Source: Rugalucina vietnamica (lineage: Eukaryota; Mollusca; Bivalvia; Lucinida; Lucinidae). Taken from it: a stretch of DNA of 64,000 nt. The notes beneath the pieces are model-generated. The model was not told the origin of the DNA. It did no database searches and saw nothing but the letters and a program-made list of their open reading frames with translations. The position numbers and the translations under genes are program-made. This document shows positions 31,440-42,421 of this stretch, in pieces (position 1 is the first letter of the stretch; every line of letters starts with the position of its first letter). The stretch covers positions 17,372,226-17,436,225 of the forward strand of contig OZ024876.1 in the NCBI GenBank assembly GCA_964017185.1. Reading direction: 5' to 3'.

Positions 31440-32273
31440 TCATGCGGTGCAGATGGGGCTCGTTAGCCTTGGAAGGCAACTCATCTAGGAGTTAAGCTAG
31501 TTCTCTACACAAAATCTAGCTGGGCAGGGGGAACTCATTAGTCTTGGTTGACAGCCCTCCTAGGAGTTTACAGGTCTCTAAACAAAACCTAAGAAAGGGT
31601 AGATGGAGCTCTTCAGCTGTGGCCAGCAATTCATCTAGGAGAAGGAAACTCCAAAATCAAACCTGTGTGTCTGGATATGCCTAGTCCAGATATGCAAAGA
31701 CTGTTTCGGTAGATGGAGCGGAAGAAATCATCTGATTCAACGGTTCAGAAAGCGATACAGCAACATGTTGTGGAACATGCAGAGCGTGACAAGGCACTAA
31801 AGATGTTACGGTCATCCACTGCATCCAAACCCAACTCCAGACGTCTTGACCTGTGTCTTGCCTCTGGGCGCAGCTGGGCGAGGACTAGAGAGTGAGGTTG
31901 ACGTTGCGCACCTCTTCCTCACTATAATCCAATTTCATAGCGCATGTCATCTTATTTCTCAACACACAAGCACTTGCATACACAACAATTTCATCACACT
32001 TGCACCCACATACCTACAAAGTCCTGTGGCGATGGGCGAGTGGCGAAGCAGCAGGTGTAGGACACACTGGGAGCTGTAGTTGCAGACCTGCACACAGGCG
32101 GCTCAGTTCTAATGGTCGTTTTCTGTGAGGAGAAGCAGTAAGCAGAATTCGGCAGTCGGCTGAGTGACTGAGCAGACCTATTTAGGACCGCACTGCTCAC
32201 CCCCGTAGCATGGGGAAGGGGCTAGAAAAGGTGCCCTAAACAATTGCCTGCTTCAAACCCCCTGGCTGGTTAA
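31440..32273 (+). mobile_element. 5' region of the intact LINE, with ~85-base promoter-like repeats
   Basis: A GC-richer stretch before the LINE coding region. It starts with three diverged direct repeats of about 80-90 bases, each with CTCGTTAGCCTTGG/CTCATTAGTCTTGG and CATCTAGGAG (about 31446, 31530 and 31608). Tandem 5' repeats are common LINE promoters. A 60-codon frame (31713-31895, QKAIQQHVVEHAERDKALKM) could be a relic ORF1 or simply 5' UTR. The exact 5' end of the element is unknown. Confidence 0.5.
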
Positions 32274-35200
32274 CCGCGATCAGCGGGGATCCCCTTAAGC
32301 GGTCGAAATACAAAGAAAAAAGCTAGAGTAATCCCCTTACGGATTGGCGCATGGAATGTGCGCACTTTAATGGATAGTGCTGGGTCAGATAGACCACAGC
32401 GTAGAACGGCCCTTGTGGGCAGAGAACTTGGGAGGTATGATATACAGATAGCTGCATTGAGTGAGACTCGGTTCGCAGATGTTGGGGAGATCAAAGAAGT
32501 TGGTGCTGGATACACCTTCTTCTGGAGTGGACGCAAAAGTGAAGAGAGGCGTGAGGCAGGAGTTGGCTTTGCCATCAAAACAGAACTTGTTGGTAAGCTG
32601 TCAGGATTGCCAAAAGGCATTAATGACCGTCTAATGACATTGAGACTGCCTCTGTCAGGCAATAAACATGCAACTATTGTCAGTGCTTATGCACCCACAA
32701 TGACCAATCCAGATGAGGTCAAGGACAAGTTCTATGATGACCTAGACAATGTTATTTCTGCAACACCCCGCACAGACAAGCTTATCCTTCTTGGCGACTT
32801 TAATGCCAGAGTGGGTACAGACCACCAGACCTGGGAAGGAGTTATAGGTCCAGAAGGGGTTGGAAAGTGTAACAGCAATGGTCTCTTGCTTCTCAGGAAG
32901 TGTGCTGAACATGATCTTCTAATCACCAACACAGTCTTCCGTCTACCTAATAGGAACAAAACATCCTGGATGCATCCCCGTTCCAAACACTGGCATCTCA
33001 TAGACTATGTCATAGTGCGGAGAACAGACAGGCAGGATGTTAAAGTGACAAAGACTATGTGTGATGCAGACTGCTGGACAGATCATAGACTGGTTGTCAG
33101 CAAACTCAACCTAAGAATACAGCCTGCGAGGCGACCTCAAGGCAAGAAAGCTCCTAAGAGACTGGATGTCTCAAAGCTGAATAAAGACAGCATGAGACAA
33201 AATTTCTTAACAGACATTTGCAACCAACTTGATGCAATGAATCTCAGTTCAGAGGACCCCGAAGAAAACTGGACAGTTTTCCATAAAACAGTTCTTTCTT
33301 CAGCTGCAAGCACCTTAGGCCATCCATCTCGCAAACATCAAGACTGGTTTGATGAGAATGATGATGAAATTCAGAGGCTTCTTGAAGAAAAGCACCGTTT
33401 GCTCAAGGCACATCAAGATGATACTAGCTCAGTATCCAAGAAAGCAGCCTACAGCAACATTTGTAAGACAGTCCAGACCAAGCTTAGGGACATGCAAGAT
33501 TCCTGGCTGAGGAAGAAAACAGAAGAAATTCAGTCTTTTGCAGATAGAAAGGACATGAAGAAATTTCATGATGCACTGAAAACCATTTATGGTCCAAAGA
33601 GTTCTGGAGCCACCACATTGCTCAGTGCAGATGGAAACACTCTTCTCACAGATAAAGAGGCTATCTTGGAAAGGTGGGCGGAACACTTCAATAGTGTGCT
33701 TAATCGACCATCAAGCATCAATCAGGATGCAATCGACAGACTTCCACAGATAGAGTGCAATGTTCTGTTAGATGAATTTCCTACCGTTACGGAAACAAGA
33801 AAAGCAGTTCAACAACTATCATCTGGCAAAGCCCCAGGTGCAGATGCAATTCCTGCCGAAGTTTACAAGGCTGGGGGGCTACCCATGGCAGAGAAACTGA
33901 CAGAGTTGTTTCACTGTATGTGGAGGAAGGAGGCTATCCCACAAGAATTTAAGGATGCATCCATAATCCACCTATACAAGCGGAAAGGAAATCCTCAAGT
34001 CTGTGACAATCACAGAGGCATCTCCCTCCTATCAATTGCTGGGAAGATACTTGCAAAAATTCTGTTGAATCGTCTGAATGCTCATCTTGATCAGACGGGA
34101 CTTATCCCAGAAAGTCAATGTGGATTCAGAAAAGACAGAGGGACAATAGACATGATCTTCACAGCAAGACAGCTTCAGGAGAAATGCCAAGAACAGAATG
34201 TAGATCTATACATGACGTTTGTTGACCTCACCAAAGCTTTTGACACTGTTAGTCGTGATGGACTCTGGAAAATCATGGCCAAGTTTGGCTGTCCACCCAG
34301 ATTCATAGCTATGGTGCGGCAGTTTCATGATGGCATGCAGGCACGTGTGCAGAATGATGGAGAGTTCTCTGAACCATTTGAAGTAACAAATGGGGTCAAA
34401 CAAGGCTGTGTTCTGGCACCAGCACTGTTCAGCATGATGTTTTCTGCCATGCTTATGGATGCTTTTCAGGACAGTGACACTGGTTTTCCAATCAGGTACC
34501 GTTTTGATGGCAACATATTCAACCTCAGAAGGTTGCAAGCCAAAACTAAGGTCCAGACTGATGTGCTAGATGAGCTCCTCTATGCAGATGATATGGATAA
34601 GAATGCCAACACAGAGGCAAAAATGCAAAGAGCCATGGATCAAGTCTCACAGTCATGTGATAACTATGATCTCACAATCAGCACAAAAAAGACAGAGGTT
34701 GTACACCAACCAGCCCCCGGAAAACCATATAATGAACCAACCATCACTGTGTATGGGCAAAAACTGAAAGTTGTTGACAAGTTCACCTACCTGGGAAGCA
34801 CTCTCTCCAGAGCAGTGCATATTGATGATGAGATCACTGCCAGAATTGCAAAAGCTAGTGTGGCATTCGGAAGACTCCGTGCAAATGTCTGGGAGCGAAA
34901 TGGAATCAAGCTTGACACCAAGCTGAAAGTCTACAAGGCTGTGGTACTGCCAACCCTCTTGTATGCATGTGAGACCTGGACAGTATACCAATGCCATGCA
35001 AAGAGACTTAACCATTTCCACTTAAGCTGTTTGAGAAAGTTGTTAAAAATCAAGTGGCAGGACAAGATTCCAGACACAGAGGTCCTGAGGAAAGCAGGGA
35101 TGCAAAGCATGCATACAGTCTTAAAGCTAGCACAGCTAAGATGGACTGGCCATGTTATAAGAATGCCTGATGCGCGACTTCCAAAGAAAGTTTTCTATGG

Positions 35201-35549
35201 AGAACTACAGGAGGGAAAGCGCTCTCAAGGTGGCCAGAAGAAACGCTACAAAGACACCCTCAAAGCCTCTCTGAAGGATTTCAAAATACCAATGGGGTCC
35301 TGGGAACAGACTGCACAGGAGCGATCAAAGTGGCGAGGTCTCATCAACAAAGGAGCAGCTCTCTATGAAAAGAAAAGAATCTGTGAAGCTGAAAGAAAGC
35401 GAAGAGAGCGCAAAGCCAAAACAAATGTGCCACCAGCAGACTCTATGACATTGACTTGCTCTACTTGCAACCGACAGTTTAGAGCCAGAATTGGCCTAGT
35501 CAGCCATCAAAGAACTCACCAACACACATCAGCACTATTCAAGAAATAA
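32274..35549 (+). CDS. LINE ORF2: APE endonuclease + reverse transcriptase + C2H2 finger, intact
   Basis: A single open frame; from the GTG at 32358 it has 1063 codons. The APE endonuclease has W-N-V-R-T at 32349-32363, S-E-T-R (about residue 35), LGDFNARVGTD (about 147) and WTDHRLV (about 240). The reverse transcriptase follows: SSGKAPGADAIPAE, FVDLTKAFDTVSRDG (about 620, catalytic Asp), NGVKQGCVLAP, LLYADDMD (about 740). The C-terminus has LRWTGHVIRMPD and a C-x2-C-x12-H-x3-H finger at about 1034-1054. All catalytic residues seen are present, so the copy may be competent. It copies LINE (and possibly SINE) RNA into nicked target DNA. The frame is open from 32274 but has no ATG before the endonuclease motif; the first ATG (32370) would cut into the domain. 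Clade not assigned; RTE/CR1-like candidates. Confidence 0.93.
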   Translation, partial: PRSAGIPLSGRNTKKKARVIPLRIGAWNVRTLMDSAGSDRPQRRTALVGRELGRYDIQIAALSETRFADVGEIKEVGAGYTFFWSGRKSEERREAGVGFAIKTELVGKLSGLPKGINDRLMTLRLPLSGNKHATIVSAYAPTMTNPDEVKDKFYDDLDNVISATPRTDKLILLGDFNARVGTDHQTWEGVIGPEGVGKCNSNGLLLLRKCAEHDLLITNTVFRLPNRNKTSWMHPRSKHWHLIDYVIVRRTDRQDVKVTKTMCDADCWTDHRLVVSKLNLRIQPARRPQGKKAPKRLDVSKLNKDSMRQNFLTDICNQLDAMNLSSEDPEENWTVFHKTVLSSAASTLGHPSRKHQDWFDENDDEIQRLLEEKHRLLKAHQDDTSSVSKKAAYSNICKTVQTKLRDMQDSWLRKKTEEIQSFADRKDMKKFHDALKTIYGPKSSGATTLLSADGNTLLTDKEAILERWAEHFNSVLNRPSSINQDAIDRLPQIECNVLLDEFPTVTETRKAVQQLSSGKAPGADAIPAEVYKAGGLPMAEKLTELFHCMWRKEAIPQEFKDASIIHLYKRKGNPQVCDNHRGISLLSIAGKILAKILLNRLNAHLDQTGLIPESQCGFRKDRGTIDMIFTARQLQEKCQEQNVDLYMTFVDLTKAFDTVSRDGLWKIMAKFGCPPRFIAMVRQFHDGMQARVQNDGEFSEPFEVTNGVKQGCVLAPALFSMMFSAMLMDAFQDSDTGFPIRYRFDGNIFNLRRLQAKTKVQTDVLDELLYADDMDKNANTEAKMQRAMDQVSQSCDNYDLTISTKKTEVVHQPAPGKPYNEPTITVYGQKLKVVDKFTYLGSTLSRAVHIDDEITARIAKASVAFGRLRANVWERNGIKLDTKLKVYKAVVLPTLLYACETWTVYQCHAKRLNHFHLSCLRKLLKIKWQDKIPDTEVLRKAGMQSMHTVLKLAQLRWTGHVIRMPDARLPKKVFYGELQEGKRSQGGQKKRYKDTLKASLKDFKIPMGSWEQTAQERSKWRGLINKGAALYEKKRICEAERKRRERKAKTNVPPADSMTLTCSTCNRQFRARIGLVSHQRTHQHTSALFKK

Positions 35550-35664
35550 TGATGGTCTTTCTCATTAGTGAGAGACGAACTATCATACGTTGGTACCTAT
35601 TTTTTATATTTCTTAACATGATTTTTGTATTGCATGTTTATATATATTTGTGTATATTAGAGTC
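35550..35664. other. LINE 3' end and junction
   Basis: AGTGAGAGACGAAC (35567-35580) is shared with the dead copy at 15085-15098 and then the two diverge, so the 3' end lies at about 35580. There is no clear poly-A. Confidence 0.5.
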
Positions 35665-35880
35665 ACTGCAGAGACGAAGGTGAGGTTAGGCACCTGTTAA
35701 ATCGATTTAAGCCCACCAGTAGTTTCATATTACTGATCGTTCCATATCGATACTTCTGTGGTGGTTCTTATTGATTTGTGTCTTGTTGTTGATATTTTTT
35801 GTTGTTAGCGCCTTATGTATATTTTCATATTTAAGTTAAGTTTGGGTAACTAAGTGGCCACCTATGGGAAAATAGCTCTT
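35665..35880 (+). mobile_element. Family R 3' UTR fragment
   Basis: GTCACTGCAGAGACGAAGG, TGAGGTTAGGCACC and GATCGTTCCATATCGATACTTC through GTGGCCACCTATGGGAAAATAGC. It lacks the terminal ~100 bases. Confidence 0.65.
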
Positions 35881-36212
35881 GAGAACACACCGCGTGCTTA
35901 TTTAATTAAATATGCAGCTTTAATGAGTCGAGTGTCGCTAATTTCAAAGACATGGCGCCAAAAAACGTCACATAAAATTGATCGAAGTTCAACGTAAAGT
36001 CACCTTTATTATGACGTCATTGGGGTCATTGCTATTCAAATACCTCATCATAATGTACGGACGCTATTTAAACAATGTTAGTGAAATTGTTTTACATATA
36101 TCCTCCATTTTCAAAATCCGAAGCTGGCGACATATAGCTCTTACCAAGAGTTATTTCCCATGTTGTCGGTATAATCCTTAAGCATTGAAATTAACAGCAC
36201 AAAAAAGAAAAA

Positions 36213-36414
36213 TGAGTCGCCTCATGGGGAAACCAACAATCTGCATAGGCGAAAACAAAGGCGCAGATCAGCTTCGCGGTAACCGCGAAGCTGATCAGCG
36301 CCTTTGTTTTCACTACACGGATAGTACAATTCCTCATCTACTTAACTCCAAAATTTCAAGATTCTAACCATCTGCTCGGAAACCACATTGTTGGTTTTCC
36401 CACGAGGTGGCTCA
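36213..36414. mobile_element. MITE, TGAGCCGCCTC family, with perfect internal hairpin
   Basis: Ends TGAGTCGCCTCATGGGGAAA and TTTTCCCACGAGGTGGCTCA. The centre has GATCAGCTTCGCGGTAACCGC followed by GCGGTTACC-complementary GCGAAGCTGATC, a near-perfect palindrome. No TA at this copy's borders (AAAA/AATG). Confidence 0.7.
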
Positions 36415-36918
36415 AATGATTTATTAAACATAATAGATGTGCCTCATACAATTTGATTATTTCCTATACTTTCTTGAGCTTTGTAATTGTATTATCGCTA
36501 CTCATTGTACTGTTTTTATCAACAGAAAAAAAAAACATAAATTTAAGAAGTAATAGGCTTTTAACTGGAAATAAGACCGCTAGGGAGCTGAAATTCGCAA
36601 TAATCCCCAAATCAAATTGTCGTAGAATTTAAATGAGCTCCATTAGAAAAATATTAATGGCATTTAATGACTTCAAATTGTCATCGACTTTCAGATGAGT
36701 AGGATGACGATATATTCAATTGAAGTTTTCCATCTGACAAAAACTCTTTGGATAACATCACATCTAGTGTATCCGCTCTATTATACAGTTCTAAGCGTAG
36801 TCTCGGAAAAGCTTGATAAGCTTAGAAACAGGAACGTCAAATAAAACAATATTTGATTAGTTTCCCATGTGACTAAAATATATTGTTTAAAATCTCGTGT
36901 GTCCCCCATTATACATTT

Positions 36919-37187
36919 CATCAGGAAAACATGTCCTTGAAATGTATACCCCTTTGAATCCCACTTTTATTGTAAAATTGGGGTGTGCATGGGTATACCT
37001 ATTTTTTCTTATTTTTGCTCCAAAACATAAATTGTGGATACTCGTTAGAACCGCCTCGTCGAGGCGGTTCTAACGTGTACCCAGAATCTATGTTTTGAGC
37101 AAAAAAAATCAAAATTTTTCCTCTGAAAATTATCGATTTTTGACCTGAAAAAAATACTGTATATCATATGGGCATGTTTTCGTAATG
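36919..37187 (+). mobile_element. Family P hairpin element, block B
   Basis: CATCAGGAAAACATGTCC at the left, CATGTTTTCGTAATG at the right, tip ACCGCCTCGTCGAGGCGGT, and the standard asymmetry TACTCGTT / AACGTGTACCC. Absent from block A at the same site. Confidence 0.85.
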
Positions 37188-37554
37188 TGATAAGCATAGA
37201 AACAGGAAATACGATGGTGTCCCTCGGCATCCACCCGTCGTAAGTCAACGATCTGGTATCAGGTGAGCGCTGTCTGGACCATTTGTCATCTTGTACTTCC
37301 CGGAGAGAGAATTAATTTGTGGAATTAAAGTAAACTGAATTTGGCCATAAAATCGGTATATAAAAGCTGATATTCTATACATGAAATCGGTGTCATTGAC
37401 CATTGTGAACTTGATACGTTTTACAGGTTATAAAGAAAATGGAGGATTGGATTGGTGTTCAGAGACTATATATTTGGCTCTGTTTGGATAATACTAGTCT
37501 TTGTATCGAATAATACTGTTATGTTGAAAGTTGATAATCTATCCTGTTGAAATA

Positions 37555-38150
37555 AAAACAAAACTGAGATCCTTTAAGATCAGTGTGCATATTAATGAAA
37601 AAAAGGATGGGCCATACCGCGGTTTCGGCTAGTTAAGCCTCTTCAGTGACCCTATAGATTTGGCAAAATGGAGCCAAAGAGAAATACTGTACTGTAATTC
37701 TGCAACTTTCAACAAGCTAGTCGGTACAAAGACTAATATTATTCAAATAGAGCCAAATTTATATAAGGTTTGAATAGAAAATGAATCTAAACCGATAATG
37801 AGTTAATTCTGATTTCTCAGAATACCCTCGCTGATCTAAAAGGATCAAAAGGAAAATATAATCTGCACTATAGTTGAAAGTTGACAATATTTATCTATGG
37901 CTCAATTTTTCCAAATCTAAAGGGTCAATGAAGAGGCTTAAGTATCCGAAACCGCGGAATAGCCCATTCATTTTCTTATTAATATGATGACTGCTCTTAG
38001 AAGGTCTCAGTTTATTTTATTTCTTATTACTGCAGCTGGTGTTCTGACGGGCCTAAAACGTCTCCCTGTACATCAACCATAGTGCAGATTATATTTTCCT
38101 TTTGGTCCTTTGATTCTGAGAAATCAGAAATTCATTATCGGACAACTTTT
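37555..38150. repeat. Inverted-repeat element inserted in block B
   Basis: Left: AACTGAGATCCTTTAAGATC, CCGCGGTTTCGGCTAGTTAAG, CCTCTTCAGTGACC, TTTGGC. Right: the inverse, CCAAATCTAAAGGGTC, AATGAAGAGGCTTAAGTATC, CGAAACCGCGG, AAGGTCTCAGTTT. The block text TTTGGCTCTGTTTGGATAAT occurs on both sides (37470 and 38158), so insertion was accompanied by a duplication. 38080-38130 also matches 55490-55550. Confidence 0.55.
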
Positions 38151-38257
38151 TATATATTTGGCTCTGTTTGGATAATACTAGTCTTTGTATCGACTATCAT
38201 GTAGAAGGATGCAAAATTAGAGTATTTTTCTTTGGCTCCATTTTGCCAAATCTAAAC

Positions 38258-38580
38258 GGTCACTGTAGAATATGAGCGTAAGGTTAGGACCGACCCTGTA
38301 TAATAGATTTAAACCCCCCTGGGTAATCTCATATAACTGGTCGTTCCAAGGCGATACTCCTGTTGTGGTTCTATTTGTTTTATGTTTTGGAGTCGATTTC
38401 GTCTTGTTTGAACCTTATGTACGTTTTCATAGTTTTAGTTCGGGTAACTTAGTGGTCGCCTATTGGCTGCTCACATGGCTTACGATATGTTTTCTAAGTA
38501 ATAGTCAATTTAGTTTTTCGGAGAAGGAATTTCATTCTGATTTCGCCCTTTCCAGATCATTGCCTACTTTTACCTTTTTA
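38258..38580 (+). mobile_element. Family R 3' UTR copy shared with block A
   Basis: Counterpart of 19057-19398 with the same flanks. Ends TTGCCTACTTTTACC. Confidence 0.65.
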
Positions 38581-38757
38581 AGCAGGCGAAACCGCGGTAT
38601 AGCCTATTTCTTTTATTTATGCTCACTGCTCTTAAAGGATTTCAGTTTCAATTTCATTAAATTATTAATTATTATATTCTAAAACTGAATGTGGAATCGG
38701 AAGAAATGTTTCGCTCCTTGTTTTTCACTCAATTCAAGACTAACATTATATGAGTAA

Positions 38758-39298
38758 TCAAGTATATACGAATGCGTGAAAATCAAAACACACTTTCAGT
38801 AAAAGAATGACGATGTAAGCTTCACACTGCAATTCACAGAAGCGGCGATTCCAGCAAATTTATTGGGACCCCTCCCTCCTCCAATCGGTTAGTTTATTAC
38901 TCTGTTTTCTATGCCTGGCATTATTGCCAACAAAGTCTTCAAAACAAATACGCCATTGCGATCAGAGATCCTCATATTGCCATGGTTCTTAAATTCTAAT
39001 GTCTAATTTAGTTTCATTTTGGATGCCTCTGACGATTCTTTCCCTCAAATCTAGAATATCATCTTTATTAACAAATGTGTAAGCATAATAGACAACCTCT
39101 TTCCCAATATAATCTTTACTAGGGTGTTTGTGTACCATTGCGTAAACCTACCACGTTATCGATTCGTTAATGCATGTACATGTATGTCGTCAACTTGATA
39201 ACAATTTTGAGGCATGTCTGCATGTCCGGATTAAATACAAGACATTCACCCTTTCTAAGTACTCGGGTTGGATGGCACATAACTGGACGACAGAGCAT
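38758..39298 (-). pseudogene. Decayed exon 4 of the receptor-like gene (block B)
   Basis: Starts at a preserved acceptor (TTTCAG, then ATGCTCTGTCG) and ends in the same stop context (FVYT-stop). Fragments: CHPTRVLRKGECLVFNPDMQ, VVYYAYTFVNKDDILD, SQWRICFEDFV. It has an in-frame stop (M-H-stop-R-I-D-N), a second stop near 'DL-stop-SQWRIC', frameshifts and an internal deletion of about 390 bases between the NGTQ and PSK regions. Confidence 0.8.
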
Positions 39299-39944
39299 CT
39301 GAAACATATATTAGTTATTGAATGAGAAAAAAAAACAACAACGGCCATAGTTTCAGACTATGTCCGACACAAACCACACCGTTCAATCATAGAACCAGGC
39401 TAAAAGCTTGAAACTTTGGATTTAGTAACAAGAGGCATTGTTCTATCTATGAATCTAATGCAAAGACGCTGATCAGTTGTGCAGTAACTGCACATCCGAT
39501 CTGCGTCTTCGGTTTCGCATAAGCAAATTGTTGGTTTTATAATGCGGTGGCTCACATTTGATTATACATATGTAGCTGCAAAGGTATCCACAACATTCTC
39601 ATTTATATTTTCACCAATCTCATATGAATTTATTCATATTTCTGGTGTTGTGTTGGCCGTTAAAGTATCCCTGTAAAACATACATAGTCGACCGGTATGT
39701 TCTCTTTCTATCAATGTTTAATTGTTTGTTTTTATAACGTCATTTGTCGCTTGAAGCGTCATTTCTAACGCCAATTTACGTTCAAAAACATAATTTTGCT
39801 CGACAGTTAGAAATATTGTACACAATAACGTCGGTGGTTTTGTCGCAAAACCGATGTCGTGCCAAAAACGTACTGACTTCAGCAACTGGGACACATCTGG
39901 CTTTAAGGACTGTATCGTTTAGTACAGCTTGTTTAGAACGTCGT

Positions 39945-40045
39945 CAAAGTCTTGTGCCCCGATGGCTAATGCACCCACCTGATCCGCATTATTGGATTCT
40001 GACCACATTGTCTTCACAGATTGACAGAATAGCTTGGTCATCCAT
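39945..40045 (-). pseudogene. Exon 3 relic (block B), centre deleted
   Basis: The two ends of exon 3 (GCACCCACCTGATCC.. donor side, and TTGTCTTCACAGATTGACAG, GGTCATCCATAT acceptor side) are joined directly. About 540 bases of the exon are gone. Confidence 0.7.
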
Positions 40046-40046
40046 A

Positions 40047-40180
40047 TCAATAATAATAATAATGATAATAATAATAATAATAATAATAATGACAATGACA
40101 ATGACAAATTTTATTAGGTAATAAAGGCCATCGGCCCTGTATACAACAATGAATAATAATAATAATAATAATAATAATGA
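40047..40180. repeat. Two AAT microsatellites
   Basis: (AAT)n at about 40050-40090 and 40153-40178 separated by GACAATGACAATG and unique text. The Ile-rich frames are artefacts. Confidence 0.95.
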
Positions 40181-40559
40181 GGATGATGATGAAACAAATC
40201 GACAGCAAGATTAAGAATAATAATCATTATAAACTTAGGGCTCTCTTTGTATATAGGTTGACTTAAAAATTAAATATTATTCTATTATTCACAGAGCCTG
40301 AGATGAAGATAGCAATTTTGTCCAGGACAATATGTCCATGAAAAGTATTCCCTTGATCATTGCCTATTTGTACCTCTTTACAGTTAAACTGAGGTGTACA
40401 AGGTCGAATGTAGAACCAAAGATCACAGAAAAAAGTCACGGAAAAAATGTCACAGATTTGAGTATGAAAAAAGGGCACAGGAAAATAGTAACGAAATCGA
40501 ATCAGAGTAAAGTAGGTTGTTTTCATATAAAAACTTTATGTTAGAAATGGACAGTATAC

Positions 40560-41500
40560 TAGTATTTTATTATTACTATACTAACCCAAAGAGCTAACGC
40601 AACAGTGGGTTGTTTTCTCAGTTGCACTAGTCCTGTTTACAATTTGGCCGAAATACATCTTAAAATAAAATGCTAGCTTATCCAAGCATCACATGGAACT
40701 TCACAAGTCGCTAATTGTCACGAATCTATCGATTCTACAGAGGCAGTGCGTCTGTTCAAGAACGAAATGCATGGGACTTTGCCGGTATTCGGCATGTGAC
40801 ATGTATTCGTTCACCAGAAAAGAAGCTTCGTTAACTTCAAACGTTTGAAGTTTATGGGACATCCAAACGCATCTGAGCAGAGGTGTGTTATTCGTTGCAT
40901 GTTTGGTTAAACTTTTGAGGATCGCTGAGCAGTAACCAGGAAATGAAATGCAATCGATTGATGGTAGGCGAAAATCGGATTTTTGCCAAATTCTCAGGAT
41001 AGGATTTGACCAAAACCGGTACGATCTATGGAGCTGAGCTTAGTAACATCTATAGGCAACACAACTTGACAGTTTTGGACTTTAAAATGAATGGAAATCA
41101 TTGTTTTAGCGATTTTCTTCGGTTTTGAATTTGTATTGAATGAATAGGCGTTCATGAGCGAAACACAAAACGCTAAGTTTTTTAAGTTCAAAGTAAATCC
41201 TGTAAGAAATTGGGGCGGTATTTTTCCCATGCAACAATGTTTTCCAGAATGGACGAAGGTTACAGAATTGTGAAATGCAAAGCCATGATCATCAAAACGT
41301 TAAGAATACCCTGAAATTTTGACCAATCAGAGCACAGCTCAGTGATCCCTAATCTGTAGAAAATAACTAATGTTTTTAAAATGTTTGTTGACCATTTTTG
41401 ACTAACTTCTATCAGTTTGGTTTACCTGCAAAACTTATTTCTATAAATTTCAGCCACATTTCCTGTTGCGTTAGGAGTTTGGGTTAGTATATTTTCATCA
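40560..41500. other. Block B private spacer, no recognised feature
   Basis: No homology to block A noticed, no motif recognised. The first and last ~40 bases share TTTGGGTTAGTATA/TATACTAACCCAAA (40577-40590 and 41470-41483), with CGCAACAG/CTGTTGCG close by, so it may itself be a TIR-type insertion of ~0.9 kb. Confidence 0.45.
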
Positions 41501-41522
41501 AATATTTTTGCATGGTTTGGTG

Positions 41523-41713
41523 TTTTACGTCTTGATTAGCATTTTTCAGCCATGTCAGGACTGAGCCAATGCAGACTTGGTACTAAACCGGTTCTCTGGG
41601 AGAAAATTAGAGGCTTGTTCAAGTACACATGTATGTATTGCAACATTAGGTTTCCAGCCCTCCCTGTCCCTGGCTCCATATTTCGCAATCTACCATTGCG
41701 CCACCGTGCTCCA
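41523..41713 (-). mobile_element. tRNA-derived SINE, family B, decayed
   Basis: On minus: GGAGCACGGTGGCGCAATGG head, decayed B box, CCTGACATGGCTGAAAAATGC and an AAGACGTAAAACACC end. Confidence 0.6.
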
Positions 41714-41734
41714 TATACTAGGTTGCTTCTAACC

Positions 41735-42012
41735 CATCACGAAAACATGTCCATGTAATGTTTACCCCCTTTAACCCCACATTTATATAGAAAAACTGGG
41801 GTATGCAGGTGTATACCTATTTTTCTTATTTTTGCTCCTAAACATAGATTGTGGGTACTCGTTAGAACCGCCTCGACGAGGCGGTTCTAACGTGTACCCA
41901 CAATCTATGTCTTGAGTAAAAATAAGAAAAATATCAAAAAATTTCTAGTGAAAATTTTCATTTTTACAACCAAAATTTTTTCTATATATTGCATGGGCAA
42001 GTTTTCGTAATG
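41735..42012 (+). mobile_element. Family P hairpin element
   Basis: CATCACGAAAACATGTCCATG to GGGCAAGTTTTCGTAATG, tip ACCGCCTCGACGAGGCGGT, flanks TACTCGTT/AACGTGTACCC. Full copy. Confidence 0.85.
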
Positions 42013-42239
42013 CTATTATTTGCTTCATTTTTTATTTCAAGTGCAGGATTCGAATTTCAATTATGACAATTCCTCATCATTTCTTACTTTAAAGATAGAC
42101 ATATTATCCTACTTCGTGCACGTAAAGATTAAACGTATCTTCTTTTTGTTGTTTTTGTGACTTTTTTCCTTTGACCTCTTTCCTGTGACATAATGTGGTA
42201 TTTTACCGTGACTTTATTTCCGTGACTTTTTTTTCCATC

Positions 42240-42421
42240 CATCAAACTTACTTTTGTTCCATAACATAGATTGTGGGTACTCGTTAGATTGTAGGTACGT
42301 ATACCCACATTCTATATTTGAAGAAAAACAAGAAAAAAAAAAGCAACCTTTTAACTGATTTTGTTTTCAGATTTAACAGCTTCAGAAAATTCCATATATT
42401 GCATGGGCATGTTTTCGTAAT
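42240..42421 (+). mobile_element. Family P hairpin element, left-truncated
   Basis: Starts at TTTTGTTCCATAACATAGATT. The hairpin tip is rearranged (GTTAGATTGTAGGTACGTATACCC). Right end CATGGGCATGTTTTCGTAATC. Probable counterpart of 23668-23920. Confidence 0.6.

Noticed and set aside
31713-31895. LINE ORF1
   Set aside because: 60 codons with a basic/coiled composition but no nucleic-acid-binding motif; kept only as a possibility within the 5' region entry.
38272-38682. 136-residue plus ORF
   Set aside because: Covers the family R 3' UTR, which is non-coding in all other copies.
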